From Embiotoca jacksoni (Eukaryota > Chordata > Actinopteri > Embiotocidae): DNA of 64,000 nucleotides. A program made the position numbers and the translations under genes. The notes under the pieces were generated by a model. That model was given only the letters and a program-made list of their open reading frames with translations. It searched no databases and had not been told where the DNA came from. This document shows, piece by piece, positions 35,629 to 50,021 of this stretch; the stretch's first letter is position 1, and the number at the start of each line of letters is the position of its first letter. Location of the stretch: positions 870,001 to 934,000 of the forward strand of contig JAKOON010000051.1 in the NCBI GenBank assembly GCA_022577435.1, in the 5' to 3' direction.

Positions 35629-35961
35629 GGCTGATCTGGAGCGTTTGAGGTACGTTGTGAAGAGTTGAAGGTTTTATGGAGTCTTAAGTGGGTATGTGGT
35701 GTCTGAGGTTATGAAGACGGCACTAAGGCCACACTCAAGGTGGACTAAGCGGGACAGACCGACGCCATCTTGGACACCTACTTCGTCACCAGACATCCAG
35801 AGACCGGTATGTAGAAGCTGCTTGTTTGGACTCAGATCTCTGAAGTAAAATACCACAATTTAATTTTTTTGCTCGTTTGAGTGAACCGACCAAATAGTTT
35901 TGGGTCTCACTGCTGCCGAGCATCGACTCAGGCCTGCAACAGGGGTTTTATTTCTGCAGGC

Positions 35962-35962
<1 letters not shown>

Positions 35963-36015
<53 letters not shown>
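35963..36015 (+). repeat. (GT)n microsatellite
   Basis: About 26 units. Confidence 0.97.
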
Positions 36016-36016
<1 letters not shown>

Positions 36017-36724
36017 CACCAAGTTCTGTTGTTGATGTAGAGGCTGAGGTTAATCAAAATTTGATTGTTAATTATTTTGTTTGCCAATTTGAGAGGACTG
36101 TTGGTATAACTCAGTTTTGAAGGGAACATGTTGATACATGTAAGTAAATTAATAATTTCTTGTTTCTAACAGATTTGAATATGATGTTGTTTATTTCTTT
36201 TGCTGAAGGTATTTAAACTGAAGTAAGTTTGATGCACTTATTTCATGCTCAAAGATTTTATTCAGGATTTATATACATTCACAAGTTTATAAGGTGTGTT
36301 ACAATTTAATACTAAAGACACACCAGACCAAACCTGTTTATATATAAAGGACTCGGGGGCCCCCTGCATTGGCCTGGAGATGGGTGGGATACAGAGAGTA
36401 AACATGATGAGCGCAAAACCAGGCTGAAGGACAGATGAGCCATTCTGGCCTCGTGGTGCCACACATTCATCTTCCAATGTTTTACCTTCTTGTTCGTGTC
36501 AGTCGACTTCATCACTTCCTCGTAACTTCAGGAAGGTTGTGTAAGATGAAGCGAGGTCCGTCATGTCTCATTTAATTCAGATTAAGAATTTATGACTTGA
36601 AAATCAGCTGATGTGACACGGTGAACTTCTTATCACACAGATATATAGTGTCGTGTGAACCTGTTGGACAAGTTAAGTAGTAAAAAAAACCCTGAGTGCG
36701 AATTTTATTGTTCATGGATTCAAC

Positions 36725-37208
36725 CATCAGTGACATCATCGTTGGTTTGTGAATGTTATGAATCCTCCAGTTCAGATTCTGTCCGTCACCATCTTGCTAG
36801 TTCGGAGCGGTTTGGAGCAGGAAGTGACCATATTTGGACGAGCTGGGGGAGGAGCCAGCGGTGGATCTGACCGATCTGATTGGAAACCTGACGATACTAC
36901 GTGCCGCCCACCGATAGCAGTAACCTGACTGCACCACAGACCTGTCAATCAAACAGACACGCCCCCAAAAACAGGTCTTTTTGAATCTTCTTTTCTAATG
37001 AATGAGGGATTATTTTCAGATGGACCTCCAGAAAACTAATAAGAAGGAGTGACTTTAGCGAATGACTGACAGGAAACTTCAACTATGGAAACGAATGTTT
37101 TTTGGAGCCGACCTGTGGTGGCACTCGGTGTTCCTACAGCTTAAAACACTTCTGCATCGGACTCATTTTTCAGACCTGGAAGCTTCAAACACTTTTATAA
37201 ACAGTTTG
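36725..37208 (-). mobile_element. Interspersed repeat family R1, copy F (long form, minus)
   Basis: Contains the distal block ('gacatcatcgttggtttgtg', 'caccatcttgctagttcgg'), the middle block ('acctgtcaatcaaacagac') and a more diverged 5' end to 'cttttataaacagtttgtg'. A stretch is missing after 'gactttagcgaatgactg'. Confidence 0.85.
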
Positions 37209-37360
37209 TGTTTCAACTTTTTACTTGTAAGAAGAATGTGTAATTCCTTCTAAACTCACATGTTGTGTGTTCGAAACATCAAACTCAAGAGTTAACCTCA
37301 TCTTTGTGATCCAGTGTTGGTACCGGGTTATCCACACACAAACATACACACATGTGCTTT

Positions 37361-37361
<1 letters not shown>

Positions 37362-37425
<64 letters not shown>
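37362..37425 (+). repeat. (CA)n microsatellite
   Basis: About 31 units. Confidence 0.97.
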
Positions 37426-37429
<4 letters not shown>

Positions 37430-37434
37430 CACAC

Positions 37435-37625
37435 TCTGTCGTGCATCTGAAAGAGCTCATTGTTGCAGCACACCTGTCTGGTCTCCATCACGGCTGCAGC
37501 AACATAATGGAATCCCATGTAGGATTTCTGCCTAATCCATGTCCTGCTTGTTCCTGCATTAGTCTGCGTGTCACGGTGACATGCAGCCCTGCTCCTGCCG
37601 GGCCCGCTGGGAGGGATTGTGTTCA
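37435..37625. promoter_or_regulatory. Candidate conserved non-coding element
   Basis: A unique block between two CA/GT arrays with 'aacataatggaatcccatg', 'tttctgcctaatccatg' and 'gtcacggtgacatg' (a palindromic core). No splice-supported frame. Confidence 0.28.
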
Positions 37626-38266
37626 CCCGGTGTGTGTGTGTGTGTGTTTGTCGATGTATAAACCACATGTACAGCACACATCCACCGGCAGGAATGAACA
37701 ACTGAGCAGGGGAGAGGTGACAGTGTGAGTCGATGTGAGAGGATGCCAGGGTCAAAGGTCAGCTGGGTCCAATTACGCTTACTTTGTGCCATCTGATGTT
37801 TTTCAACCAGCTGACTAATAACAAGAACAACCAGCATGAAACATATTTATACTGTTGCAAAATAAAAAAATAAAAAAAATTCAAATTATGTTTCTACACA
37901 TTTTACTCTTATAAAACAAAAACTGGGGGAAAAATAATACAATAATTCTACTAATAATGATAACACTTAATGCTTAATATATTTAATTATGCAACATGTA
38001 GTAATGTATAAATGGGCATTATAGAAATTAGAATTTGTTTATAAATTTAAAATATATGTAAATATGTAAATATACATAATTCTTTTAAATGTACAAGTAT
38101 ATAAAAAACTGTTAATAATAAACTGTTGATTATTATTATAACATATTTTACTGATTAAATATCTTTGCCTTAAGATGTCAAACCAAACATTTATTATTAT
38201 GATTATTATATATATATAAAAAAAAAGTAGCAATAGTTGGTCTGTGTTGGACAAAGTGATGATATA

Positions 38267-39733
38267 CAGTGGTGTGAAAAAGTGTGTGCCCCCTTCCTGA
38301 TTTCTTATTTTTTTGCATGTCTGTCACACTTAAATGTTTCAGATCATCAAACAAATTTAAATATTAGTCAAAGATAACACAAGTAAACACAAAATGCAGT
38401 TTTTAAATGAAGATTTTTATTATTAAGGGAGAAAAAACAATCCAAACCCACATGGCCCTGTGTGAAAAAGTGCTTGCCCCCTAAACCTAATAACTGGTTG
38501 GGCCACCCTCAGCAGCAACAACTGCAATCAAGCGTTTGTGATAACTTGCAATGAGTCTTTTCCAGCTGTGGAGGAATGTTGGCCGACTCATCTTTACAGA
38601 GTTGTTGTAATTCAGCCACATTGGAGGGTTTTCCAGCACCAACCGCCTTTTTAAGGTCATGTCACAGCATCTCAATAGGATTCAGGTCAGGACTTTGACT
38701 AGGCCACTCCAAAGTCTTCATTTTGTTTTTCTTCATCCATTCAGAGGTGGACTTGCTGGTGTGTTTTGGATCATTGTCCTGCTGCAGAACCCAAGTTGGC
38801 TTCAGCTTGAGGTCACGAACAGATGGCCGGACGTTCTCCTTCAGGATGTTTTGGTAGACGGTAGAATTCATGGTTCCATTTATCACAGCAAGTCTTCCAG
38901 GTCCTGAAGCAGTAAAACAGCCCCAGACCATCACACTACCACCACCATATTTTACTGTTGGTATGATGTTCTTTTTCTGAAATGCGGTGTTACTTTTACG
39001 CCAGATGTAACGGGACACACACCTTCCAAAAAGTTCAACTTTTGTCTCGTCAGTCCACAGAGTATTTTCCCAAAAGTCTCGGGGATCATCAAGATGTTTT
39101 CTGGTAAAAATGAGACGAGCCTTAATGTTCTTTTTGCTCAGCGGTGGTTTTGGTCTTGGAACTCTGCCATGCAGCCATTTCTGCCGAGTCTCTTTCTTCT
39201 GGTGGAGTCATGAACACTGACCTTAACTGAGGCAAGTGAGGCCTGCAGTTCTTTGGATGTTGTCGTGGGGTCTTTTGTGACCTCTCAGATGAGTCGTCGC
39301 TGCTCTCTCGGGGTAATTTTGGTCGGCCGGCCACTCCTGGGAAGGTTCACCACTGTTCCATGTTTTCTCCATTTGTGGATAATGGTTCTCACTGTGGTTC
39401 TCTGGAGTCCCAAAGCTTTAGAAATGGCTTTAAAACCTTTTCCAGACTGATAGATCTCAATTACTTTCTTTCTCATTTGTTCCTGAATTTCTTTGGATCT
39501 CAGCATGATGTCTATCTTTTGAGGATCTTCTGGTCTCCTTCACTTTGTCAGGCAGGTCCTATTTAAGTGATTTCTTGATTGAGAACAGGTGTGGCAGTAA
39601 TCAGGCAGGTGTGGCTAGAGAAATTGAACTCAGGTGTGATAAACCACAGTTAAGTTATGTTTTAACAGGAGGGGGCAAACACTTTTTTACACAGGGCCAT
39701 GTGGGTTTGGATCTTTTTTCTCATAAGTGTATC
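38267..39733 (-). mobile_element. Tc1/mariner-type transposon, degraded
   Basis: The left end CAGTGGTGTGAAAAAGTG begins right after a TA (38265-38266), the Tc1 target. A second, inner direct repeat ('tgtgtgaaaaagtgcttgcc', about 38459) lies about 200 bp inside, giving the IR/DR layout of fish Tc1 elements. The inner repeat returns inverted at about 39668-39715 ('gggggcaaacacttttttac'), but the outer right repeat is missing, so the right end is truncated or eroded. The transposase is on the minus strand and broken. Confidence 0.93.
38500..39506 (-). pseudogene. Tc1-like transposase, inactivated
   Basis: This enzyme cuts and rejoins DNA at TA sites. The start at 39506 (MLRSKEIQEQMRKKVIEIYQ) is followed by a helix-turn-helix region with LGLQRTTVRTIIHKWRKHG and the GRPTKI hook. 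The catalytic D-D-E parts are visible in pieces: WTDETKVELFG (first D), QQDNDPKHTSKS (second D) and SPDLNPIE (final E). Breaks: an in-frame TGA after RRLI (about 39285, CGA changed to TGA), a one-base deletion near 39177, and TGG changed to TGA after NPIEML (38662-38664). It therefore cannot make a full protein. Confidence 0.93.
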
Positions 39734-40298
39734 AAAATCCAATTTAAGTGAGTCTGCTCATGAATAGTTGTTTCTGTGTGGGAAACCTTTCAGATTTAAA
39801 ATTTTAAATACATTTTATGGCAAAAATCCACTTGAGTCATATTTTTAGTCAAACATGTTATAATTACTTCTGGCAAAGAGTGTTGATTAAATAAACCACA
39901 GTTTTGTCCATGTTACACTATAAATAATATAAATAAATAATTCATTTCTTATCTAACTGAGGTTGAACAGAGGAAATGTTGCTCTCATGAGTTTTTACTG
40001 TTTTTACTTCATAACGAAGATCAGCTTCATCTGACCTTTCTCTGATTCATCAGTAAACTCAACACAAACATGAATGAATTAGTTTTAATCCTCTTCCTTT
40101 CTCGGCGCCGCTCTCATCGATCATCTCTTCTGTCCGTCCTTCTTTCTGTCCGATGTCAGTGATTGGTGTGGAGGCTGGGAGAAGGTCAAAGGTCGAAGGT
40201 TAAAAGGATACCTCCGTGTTTGTCTGCTGGTATTGTCATGGCGTTGGTCTGTGTGACCTGCAGTGGGCAGGAAACATGAAATGGTCCCTCATGCATCT

Positions 40299-40300
<2 letters not shown>
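39734..40300. other. Gene-free AT-rich DNA
   Basis: No gene, RNA or element was recognised. Confidence 0.5.

Positions 40301-40301
<1 letters not shown>

Positions 40302-40382
<81 letters not shown>
40302..40382 (+). repeat. (GT)n microsatellite
   Basis: About 40 uninterrupted units. Confidence 0.97.
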
Positions 40383-40385
<3 letters not shown>

Positions 40386-40721
40386 TTTCCACAAACACAC
40401 TGACTGTCTGAGTCCTGCATCAAAGGCACGAGAAGAAAAAGCTGAAAGTGAATCTCCATCCGGTGGCTGCGTCTGTGACAGACTGTGGTTACTGGTCTCT
40501 GGTCTCTTCTGTCTGGAGGGTTAAACTGGCTGTAAAACCTGAGGTGGATATTTCCCTCTCAGAGATCCTTTGAAGAGGAACAAAGGCTGAGCCTGTCGCG
40601 GAGATTATCCCGTTAAGCCGAGGCCGCCTCGCCCACCCAGGATGGCTGCAGACGCACCGAGCTGTCACATCACTGCGTGTTGGTCTGCAGACGGGGATGT
40701 ACCCACGTTACCAGTGCACCT

Positions 40722-40842
40722 CCGACTGCGGCCTGCACCCCCGACCGCGGCCTGCACCCCCGACCGCGGCCTGCACCCCCGACTGCGGCCTGCACCCCCG
40801 ACTGTGGCCTGCACCTCCGACCGCGGCCTGCACCTCTAACCT
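40722..40842 (+). repeat. GC-rich minisatellite, about 19-bp unit
   Basis: About six units of CTGCACCCCCGACCGCGGC with C/T changes at the CpG positions. The unit length is not a multiple of three, so all plus frames pass through it; the frames are not genes. Confidence 0.93.
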
Positions 40843-41134
40843 CCAACAGAGGGAAGAAAAATTCCCTCTGAACAGCAAGAAATCTGCAAAATGTCCGTCA
40901 GATTGTTCCGTTATGTTGCCTTCGCTGCTGATGTTGTTAAGATTGTCCACTTATATAAATACATTATTATAATACATATGTAGGATTGGATTCAGATTAC
41001 AACATGGAGGAAAGTCGATAAACAAGCTTGCAGCCAATCAAAATGTTTGTTTTGAAGTAGTGGAGCTGAAAATGGAAAATTGTTCACGTGCGGCTGAAGT
41101 CACTGAAACATGAAAGGATTAACCTCTTCAGAGC

Positions 41135-41359
41135 AGGAACATCAGGAACGTCAGGAACGTCAGGAACATCAGGAACGTCAGGAACGTCAGGAACATCAGG
41201 AACGTCAGGAACGTCAGGAACGTCAGGAACGTCAGGAACATCAGGAACGTCAGGAACATCAGGAACGTCAAGAACGTCAGGAACGTCAGGAACGTCAGGA
41301 ACATCAGGAACGTCAGGAACATCAGGAACGTCAGGAATGTCAGGAATGGCAGGAACATC
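41135..41359 (+). repeat. 9-bp minisatellite (AGGAACGTC)n
   Basis: About 25 tandem units alternating AGGAACGTC and AGGAACATC, with a few other changes near the end. The unit is three codons, giving Gly-Thr-Ser or Gln-Glu-Arg/His repeats on paper. Confidence 0.97.
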
Positions 41360-41929
41360 AGCAGGATCAGTATGACAGTTAGATGATGAGAAAAAAGTCT
41401 GCTGTCACTGAATGTTGGTATCAGATGTAAACTGTGTTGGGGAACCATCAGATAAAATGTTATTGATCCCCACGACAGAAATTCACCTGTTACAGAAGTA
41501 CGAAAGTGAATAAATGTTGAAAAAACAACAACTTTCAAATACCAATATCGCAAAGGTCAAAGGTCATCATCATAAGGACTGTGAGTCTGAGCTACTTGTC
41601 TCCATCACACGGCAACATGATACAGACATGTTGAAGAAGATTTTATCTATGACAAAAATCTCTGCATTAATAAAGATAATAATAAAGATAACAACAAAGA
41701 TAACGAAGGCGTCCGGAGGAGTGAAGTGTGTGTGTGAGAGGATACAAGTTGGCAGCAGCATGCCAGTCGACAAAATGAGAGTGTGTCCGTGTCGCTGCTC
41801 GTCTGGTGGAAATTTAAGATGTGTGGAAATGTCCCGAGCGGGGAATGCAGATGATAAAATGTCTGTGACAGTTTTATTGTGATCCGGGAGCATCCTTAGC
41901 CAAGACATCAGTCAGCTCGACCCGACAGG

Positions 41930-42150
41930 CCCTCACAGCTGCTGTTATTTAGACGACGATTCACGAGCGCCGCTCCGCCGCGGCGATCTGATCCAACCGG
42001 CCGCGTCGCTGCACGGGGGGTTAGATGGACATAAATAACTGAGTTTAATGAGGCCGGTGATTTTAATATCTGCAGGCCTTAAACGTCACATCTGTGCAGC
42101 CACAGTGAGCCTGAAACAACACAGCTTGGTTTATTGGCAGAATATTAGAG
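41930..42150. promoter_or_regulatory. Candidate conserved non-coding element, CpG-rich start
   Basis: A CpG-rich part ('gcgccgctccgccgcggcg') is followed by 'gtttaatgaggccggtgat' and 'gattttaatatctgcaggc'. No splice-bounded coding frame. Weak call. Confidence 0.25.
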
Positions 42151-43325
42151 AGTCAGAGAGGCTGCAGTCTGATTCCTGAGTTTCTGGTGACAACTCGAGA
42201 GACTGGCTGTGGACCAAAGCTTAAAGTCTTATTCCTGTCACTCTGTGTTGTTGAGTAATGAAGAAACCATTTACAGAATATTTCCTCCTTCAGGTTGACT
42301 GAACATTAATAGGTTTTATTTCAGACTATTTCCCTCCAGACTGAAGATAAACTGTTTTAAATGAGTATACTGTAAACTAACTACTAGTATAACGTAGCAG
42401 ACATGCTTCCCTTCGTGCTCCCAGTACATTAATGTTGAGTAGTTGTTTCAGTTCGCACACTGCTGTATAAACGTGTCTTCTTCCTCAATTCACTCTCTCA
42501 CACTTCTCTAATCACATGACCATGGGCCAATCAAACTTCACCACAATCTCAATCAGCCAATCGTTGCCTTGCTGTCAAACTTTAAATCTGTTCTCCTCTC
42601 TTCTGCATCAGCTGTCAGGTCCAGGCGACCCTCCATCCACCTCCTGTCTTCACTGTCCAGACTCCAGCTCATCAGATTCCACCTCGCCCGTCATCCAGAC
42701 CAGCGGTCACAGACACCACCGACCCCCCCCACTGCCTATTCCGGGTTGCTGCCTCACCGCCCTTTAAATATCACGACATCACAACGGGGTTGAGTCGCCG
42801 TAGACTCTCACATCCCTCGTTGTTCTTTGAGTACATCTTCCAGATACTTGCAGATCACTGCATGTTTCCATAGTTACCAGTGTTAATGCACTCATACACT
42901 CAGGAGAGATTTAGTATCTAAGAATGTCATTTTGAACACAGGATCAGAGTTGAGTTGAATTGTGGTGAATAGACGGTGAGTTAAAAAAAAAGCATGGAAT
43001 AAAAAAATACTTTTTTTTAAAGCGGTCCAACGTGAGTTCAACATTATCAATGCGTGTCATGCTAAATCAGTGTAGACCAAAATCAAGTGAATATTCAAAC
43101 CAACTTTACAAAGCTAAAAACAACAACAACAGCAGAGACAATAAACTCAGTAAAGACTGATTGTGATTTGTTGTAGTTAATATACATGTAATTGAATTAA
43201 TTTTCCCAAACAGCAGACGACAGCTATGAACTCAACAATGAAGGAAGATCTGGGTGCACAAAACCTTTACAGCCGACATGCTGGCACCTCACAGATAACT
43301 CTCATCTTATTGGTTGCTCATTTAA
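42151..43325. other. Gene-free DNA
   Basis: No exon was recognised; the two overlapping plus frames at 42516-42793 are in proline/serine-rich low-information sequence. Confidence 0.5.
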
Positions 43326-43329
43326 CGGG

Positions 43330-43368
43330 TGTTTCACTGACTGAACATTAATTACAGTCAGTGAAACA
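43330..43368. repeat. Perfect inverted repeat, 14-bp arms, 11-nt loop
   Basis: TGTTTCACTGACTG (43330-43343) pairs exactly with CAGTCAGTGAAACA (43355-43368); the loop is aacattaatta. Confidence 0.95.
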
Positions 43369-43662
43369 TCTTATCACCACTTACAACAAAAGAGCTGCTT
43401 CCATGTTCACAGCCTTCAGTCTCTTCTTTGATAAATCAATGAATCATGCAGACACAAACAGATCCTGCTGCTTCTCATGTCTTCTGTTCAACTACTAGTA
43501 TCTCCTCAGGATAGACCTCTGCTACAGCACCTGGTTTGCCCCGCCCACCGGCTGCAGCACCTGAATTGCCCCGCGTCTTTGCTCACCTGTTTCCAGCCTG
43601 CTCATTAGCCCCTCAGTATATATACCAGCAGTCCAACACTTACCAGACTGTGAACTTGGTTT

Positions 43663-44100
43663 ACATGCCCTGGTTCTGCCTGGTTCTGCCTGGTTCTATC
43701 TGGTTGTACCTGGTTGTACCTGGTTGTACCTGATTCTATCTGGTTCTTCCTGATTCTACCTGGTTCTGCCTAGTTCTACTTTAATTCTATATGGTTGTAC
43801 CTGGTTCTGCCTGGTTCTGCCTGATTCTACCTGGTTCTGTCTGTTTGTACCTGATTCTATCTGGTTGTACCTTGTTGTACCTGATTCTACCTGGTTCTGT
43901 CTGGTTGTACCTGATTCTATCTGGTTCTACCTGGTTCTACCTGATTCTATCTGGTTCTACTTGAGTGTACCTTGTTCTACTTGGTTCTACCTGGTTCAAC
44001 TTGGTTATACCTGGTTGTACTTGGTCATGCCTGGTTGTACTTGGTCATGCCTGGTTCTACCTGGTTCTACTTGGTTTTGCCTGGTCCTACCTGGTGCTCA
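43663..44100 (+). repeat. 10-bp minisatellite (CTGGTTCTAC)n, diverged
   Basis: About 43 units of the CTGGTTSTRC type with many substitutions, including TGATTCTATC variants. The 126-codon frame inside is a repeat translation. Confidence 0.95.
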
Positions 44101-44105
44101 CCTGG

Positions 44106-45379
44106 TGTTTTTAGTAACCTCTGCAGTCCTGCGTAAACCTCCCTGCTGTGTCACCTTAACAGCTGTTGATTATAAACCTCTTCTACACCAGGACGGTGCT
44201 GGCACCGGTTCAGAAAAATTGCATTTTATTTATTTCAAGCAATAAGCCCAAAGCGCTCTCCAAGGTCAGAAATTTAAGAAATAAATATAAGCTGTATAAA
44301 CATGTGCATATTTACTGTACATGCAAACAGCACACGCAGCACATGTCCCCGTCAGCATGTGGAAGAAACCCAGACATGGCGAGCAGCTTCGTATGTGTTT
44401 ATCCAGAACAAGTCGTGCTAAGAAGAGAATAGCCCGAGCATGTAAACACAGCAGCGATACAATGACAGATGGCTGAGTGTCTGACAGCGCCGGAGAAATG
44501 AAATCTGAACGGGCCAAGAATAGACGCTCAGAGGCGCTAAATTAGTGTCTCCTTTCTCCACCTGACCGTCCGCACACCACGCGTGTCAATCTCCTCACCC
44601 TCTGGCATCTCCTGCTCCCTGGTAACCCGAGGCCGCGGAGGAAATAACCGGGCCTGAAGGTGAAGTATCGACTTACACTTCCCACTCCGATCGGACGAAT
44701 ACGACAACGAGAGATTTATTCAACTCCCCAGAATCCCAATCAATCAGAAACCGAAGCTCACGGCGCAGCTTCAGTTTCTGAGGTTGAGAAACGGTGAAAG
44801 GAGAAATGTGTGATTGATACAGTTGGACCTGTATTAGACTGATGTGTCTGGTCAGATATAACAAACAGCACCAGTCGTGCGTGTTAAAGTAATGACCTTA
44901 AAGTGGTTAATTATTTCTTGGCGTTTATTATGAGTCTGCTGTGCCGTCCCTGAATCAGCAGCGGTGGTGTTTAATGAGTTTAAAAGTTTTTAAGTATCAA
45001 ATATGATTGTTGAATGAGCCATACTGCACGAGCAACACTTCCTGTATGATAATGGAGTCTGAGGGCTTTCAGACATTTTACAACTAAAACTCTGAATTAT
45101 GAAAGTTATGCAGTTATGAAACAACTTCTGAGTCCTGATTAGAAAGGAACTGAATGTACGTTCATAGACCTTCTTGCATTACATTATCAATATACATTAT
45201 AATAACTAACAAACTGTACATGTCATTGTAATGGACTTTTACACAATATCACAGTACATCAGTGTGCGTATTGTATAATGATGTTGTGGTTCTGTATATG
45301 AGAAATGGGTCTTCTTAAACTTTAAATATGACATCACATGTACGAAGGTCGTAACTCTCACACTGACTTTTGAAAACAG
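44106..45379. other. Gene-free DNA
   Basis: A short 'cattttatttatttcaagc' piece at about 44221 recalls the fish repeat at 45956. The stretch 44420-44560 is unique and could be a weak conserved element. No exon was recognised. Confidence 0.45.
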
Positions 45380-45955
45380 TGACAATGTACTGTTTTAATA
45401 AACAAAAACAACGTGTTTTTCCAAATATTTATGTTGGTGGGCAGAAGATTAAAAACGTTGAAGAGTTTAAATACTTCGAGTTACTTTAGATTCAACTCTC
45501 ACATTTAAAAAACATATTAAAAAGATTGAAATATAATACAACTCATTTTAAACATATCAGGAATGAATGCAATGATTTTTTTTCGTATTTTCATTTTAGC
45601 GTATCCTGCTGGTTGCAGGCAAACAGGCCTTAAAACCATCAGGTCACCACGCAAACAGACCCGAAAACTCCTGGATAGGAAACCGCAAGATTATCATCAC
45701 TGAAAAATTCTTGCTAAATATACAATATGAAGTTTTTTCAACTCCATTTTATACTCAAATGTCCACTTAGTGCATAAAGTCCTTAATAATGCTGCTCCTC
45801 CACCTCTGAGGAGCTTCGTTCAGCTGAGAGCAGACTGTAGCGTCCCCAAACCAAGAACCGCCTTTACACAATCTGCTTTTTCTTTTAAAGCTATTAATGA
45901 ATGGAATAAACTTCCTGTTGATCTACAAACTTGCACCAACTTTTCTCTTATTTAA
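45380..45955 (+). mobile_element. LINE remnant: C-terminal part of a reverse-transcriptase ORF
   Basis: Broken frames carry the typical end of a fish non-LTR polymerase: a KYxxVTLDSTLTFKKHIKKI-like stretch at 45460-45530 with stops and shifts, then an open 61-codon tail with VLNNAAPPPLRSFVQLR and FKAINEWNKLPVDLQ, ending in TAA near 45955. Clade not assigned. Non-functional. Confidence 0.8.
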
Positions 45956-46290
45956 TTCAATTCAACTTTATTTATATAGCGCCAAATCACAACATAGGTT
46001 ATTTCATGGCACTTAACACATTAAAGTCCTTACAGCAAGACTTTAACATATTATACAGAGAAACCCAACAATTCAACAATTCCCACATAAGCTAGGAGGG
46101 AAAAAACTCCTCTTTAAGGAAGAAAAACCTCCAACAGAGGGAAGAAAAACTCCCTTTAACAGGAAGAAACCTCCGACAGAACCAGGCTCAGAGGTGGGCG
46201 GAGCATCTGTTAACAGAACCAGACTCAGAGGGGGAGAACATCTGCCTCGACCGGTTGGAGGTGAGAGGAGAGCAGAGAGAGAAAAGGACA
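45956..46290 (+). mobile_element. Abundant fish interspersed repeat ('tttatttatatagcgccaa')
   Basis: Starts 'ttcaactttatttatatagc' immediately after the LINE stop codon and runs through 'ggaagaaacctccgacagaac' and 'ctgcctcgaccggttggag'. I recognise this as a very common teleost repeat. A fragment ('taacctccaacagagggaag') is also at 40838. Whether it is the LINE's own 3' end or an independent element is unclear. Confidence 0.7.
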
Positions 46291-46888
46291 ACATAGAGAT
46301 CCAACATCTTAAAAATTCATGTATGAACTAAAACCATAAACTGTCTCTGAACCTGCACAAGTTATTTTTGCATCCAAATCAAGCAAAACATTTCCTCAGC
46401 AAAGTCACATCACAAGAGGTTCATGATTTATTTTTCAGCAGTGGAATTGGACAGTTTAACAAACCAGCTGTGAAGTAATCTAACTGTTATCTAAATATAA
46501 AACCTGCTCACATGCTGCCGATCTATTGTAAAAAAAACAACACACTGATTTATAAAAGAAGCAGCTCTTCTTTGTCTCTGTGCACATTGCTGACGTTACC
46601 CCTCCGTGAGACAGTAGCACCGACTCTCTGAGACGAGACACTGACAGAGACAGAAACGGAGACGAAGGCAGCAGCAGAGCTGAGGAGAGGCAGTTATGAG
46701 AGTGTGAGGACTGCTGTTGATGGTTGAAGGGCAGACGACGATGCGGCAGACCGTTTGGATGCTCTGTGAGCACTAGATAAGTGGGGTGTCGATGCCGCAG
46801 TGATGTCTCTATCCACGGCCAAGAATTTGTCAAGTTCACCACCCAAAAAAGGAACGTGGAGCAGCGAGCAAGGCCTGACGTGTTAGTG

Positions 46889-47048
<160 letters not shown>

Positions 47049-47049
47049 C

Positions 47050-49259
<2,210 letters not shown>

Positions 49260-50021
49260 CCTGCTCCCTGCGGTGTGTGGTTTCAGAGTCGTGCAGGTCG
49301 TAGAGAGGCTGCGTTCAGGGAGCTGCTGCAGGTCTTGTTAGCACAATGAGCAGCAGTCAGATCCAGTGTTTGTGCAGGTGGAAGCCCCTGCTGTCAGAGC
49401 ACACATAAATCTGCCAGGAGAAGGAGTCCATGTGTAACCAGCACCTCTGCCAGGACGGACATGTTTACTGCCCCGGAGTGCAGCGGCTGACCACACTGTG
49501 TCTGAGGTCTAACTCAGGTTAAACTGTTTCAATGAACTTCTGATTAACTCGTTATCCTTTTACCTAATTACACGGTTACGACATTATTCTTCCTCCTCTG
49601 TTACTTCTGATTCAATGTGATCTGATTCAAACTGGGTTTTTTTTTTGTGGAAAAAGGTTTATGTTTACCTCTCAGAAATGTCATATCTGACTTTCTTATG
49701 CATTCCAGTATTGTATAATGACCACTAATTCAATATGTGAGGTCATGCATTCAACACAGGACTTCAACAAGAAGCGACTGTATCGTCCTTGTCAACCCTC
49801 TGCTGAAGCGGAACCATTCATCAAATCTCTAAATGTGTGAAACGTCTTCATAAAAATGGAACATGTTGTAATAAGGAGAAGTTCAGGTTTTTGAAAGCAG
49901 CTTTAACAACCTCTGACTCTGAGTTAAGCACTGCAGGGTAAATAATACTAGGATTTACATTTACAATTGGTAATTACAGGGCCTTCCTTTTTAATCCACT
50001 TTAATCCTCTACTTTTAAGAG

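Noticed and set aside
41088..41553. Gly-Thr-Ser, Gln-Glu-Arg and Phe-Leu-Thr repeat frames
   Set aside because: All come from the 9-bp array; no independent coding evidence.
43865..44245. 126-codon frame rich in Trp/Tyr/Leu/Val
   Set aside because: Translation of the 10-bp minisatellite.
49285..49349. Possible terminal exon after 'gtgtggtttcag' (SRAGRREAAFRELLQVLLAQ then stop)
   Set aside because: Short, no upstream exon found, and follows a GT array that makes acceptor-like sequence by chance.
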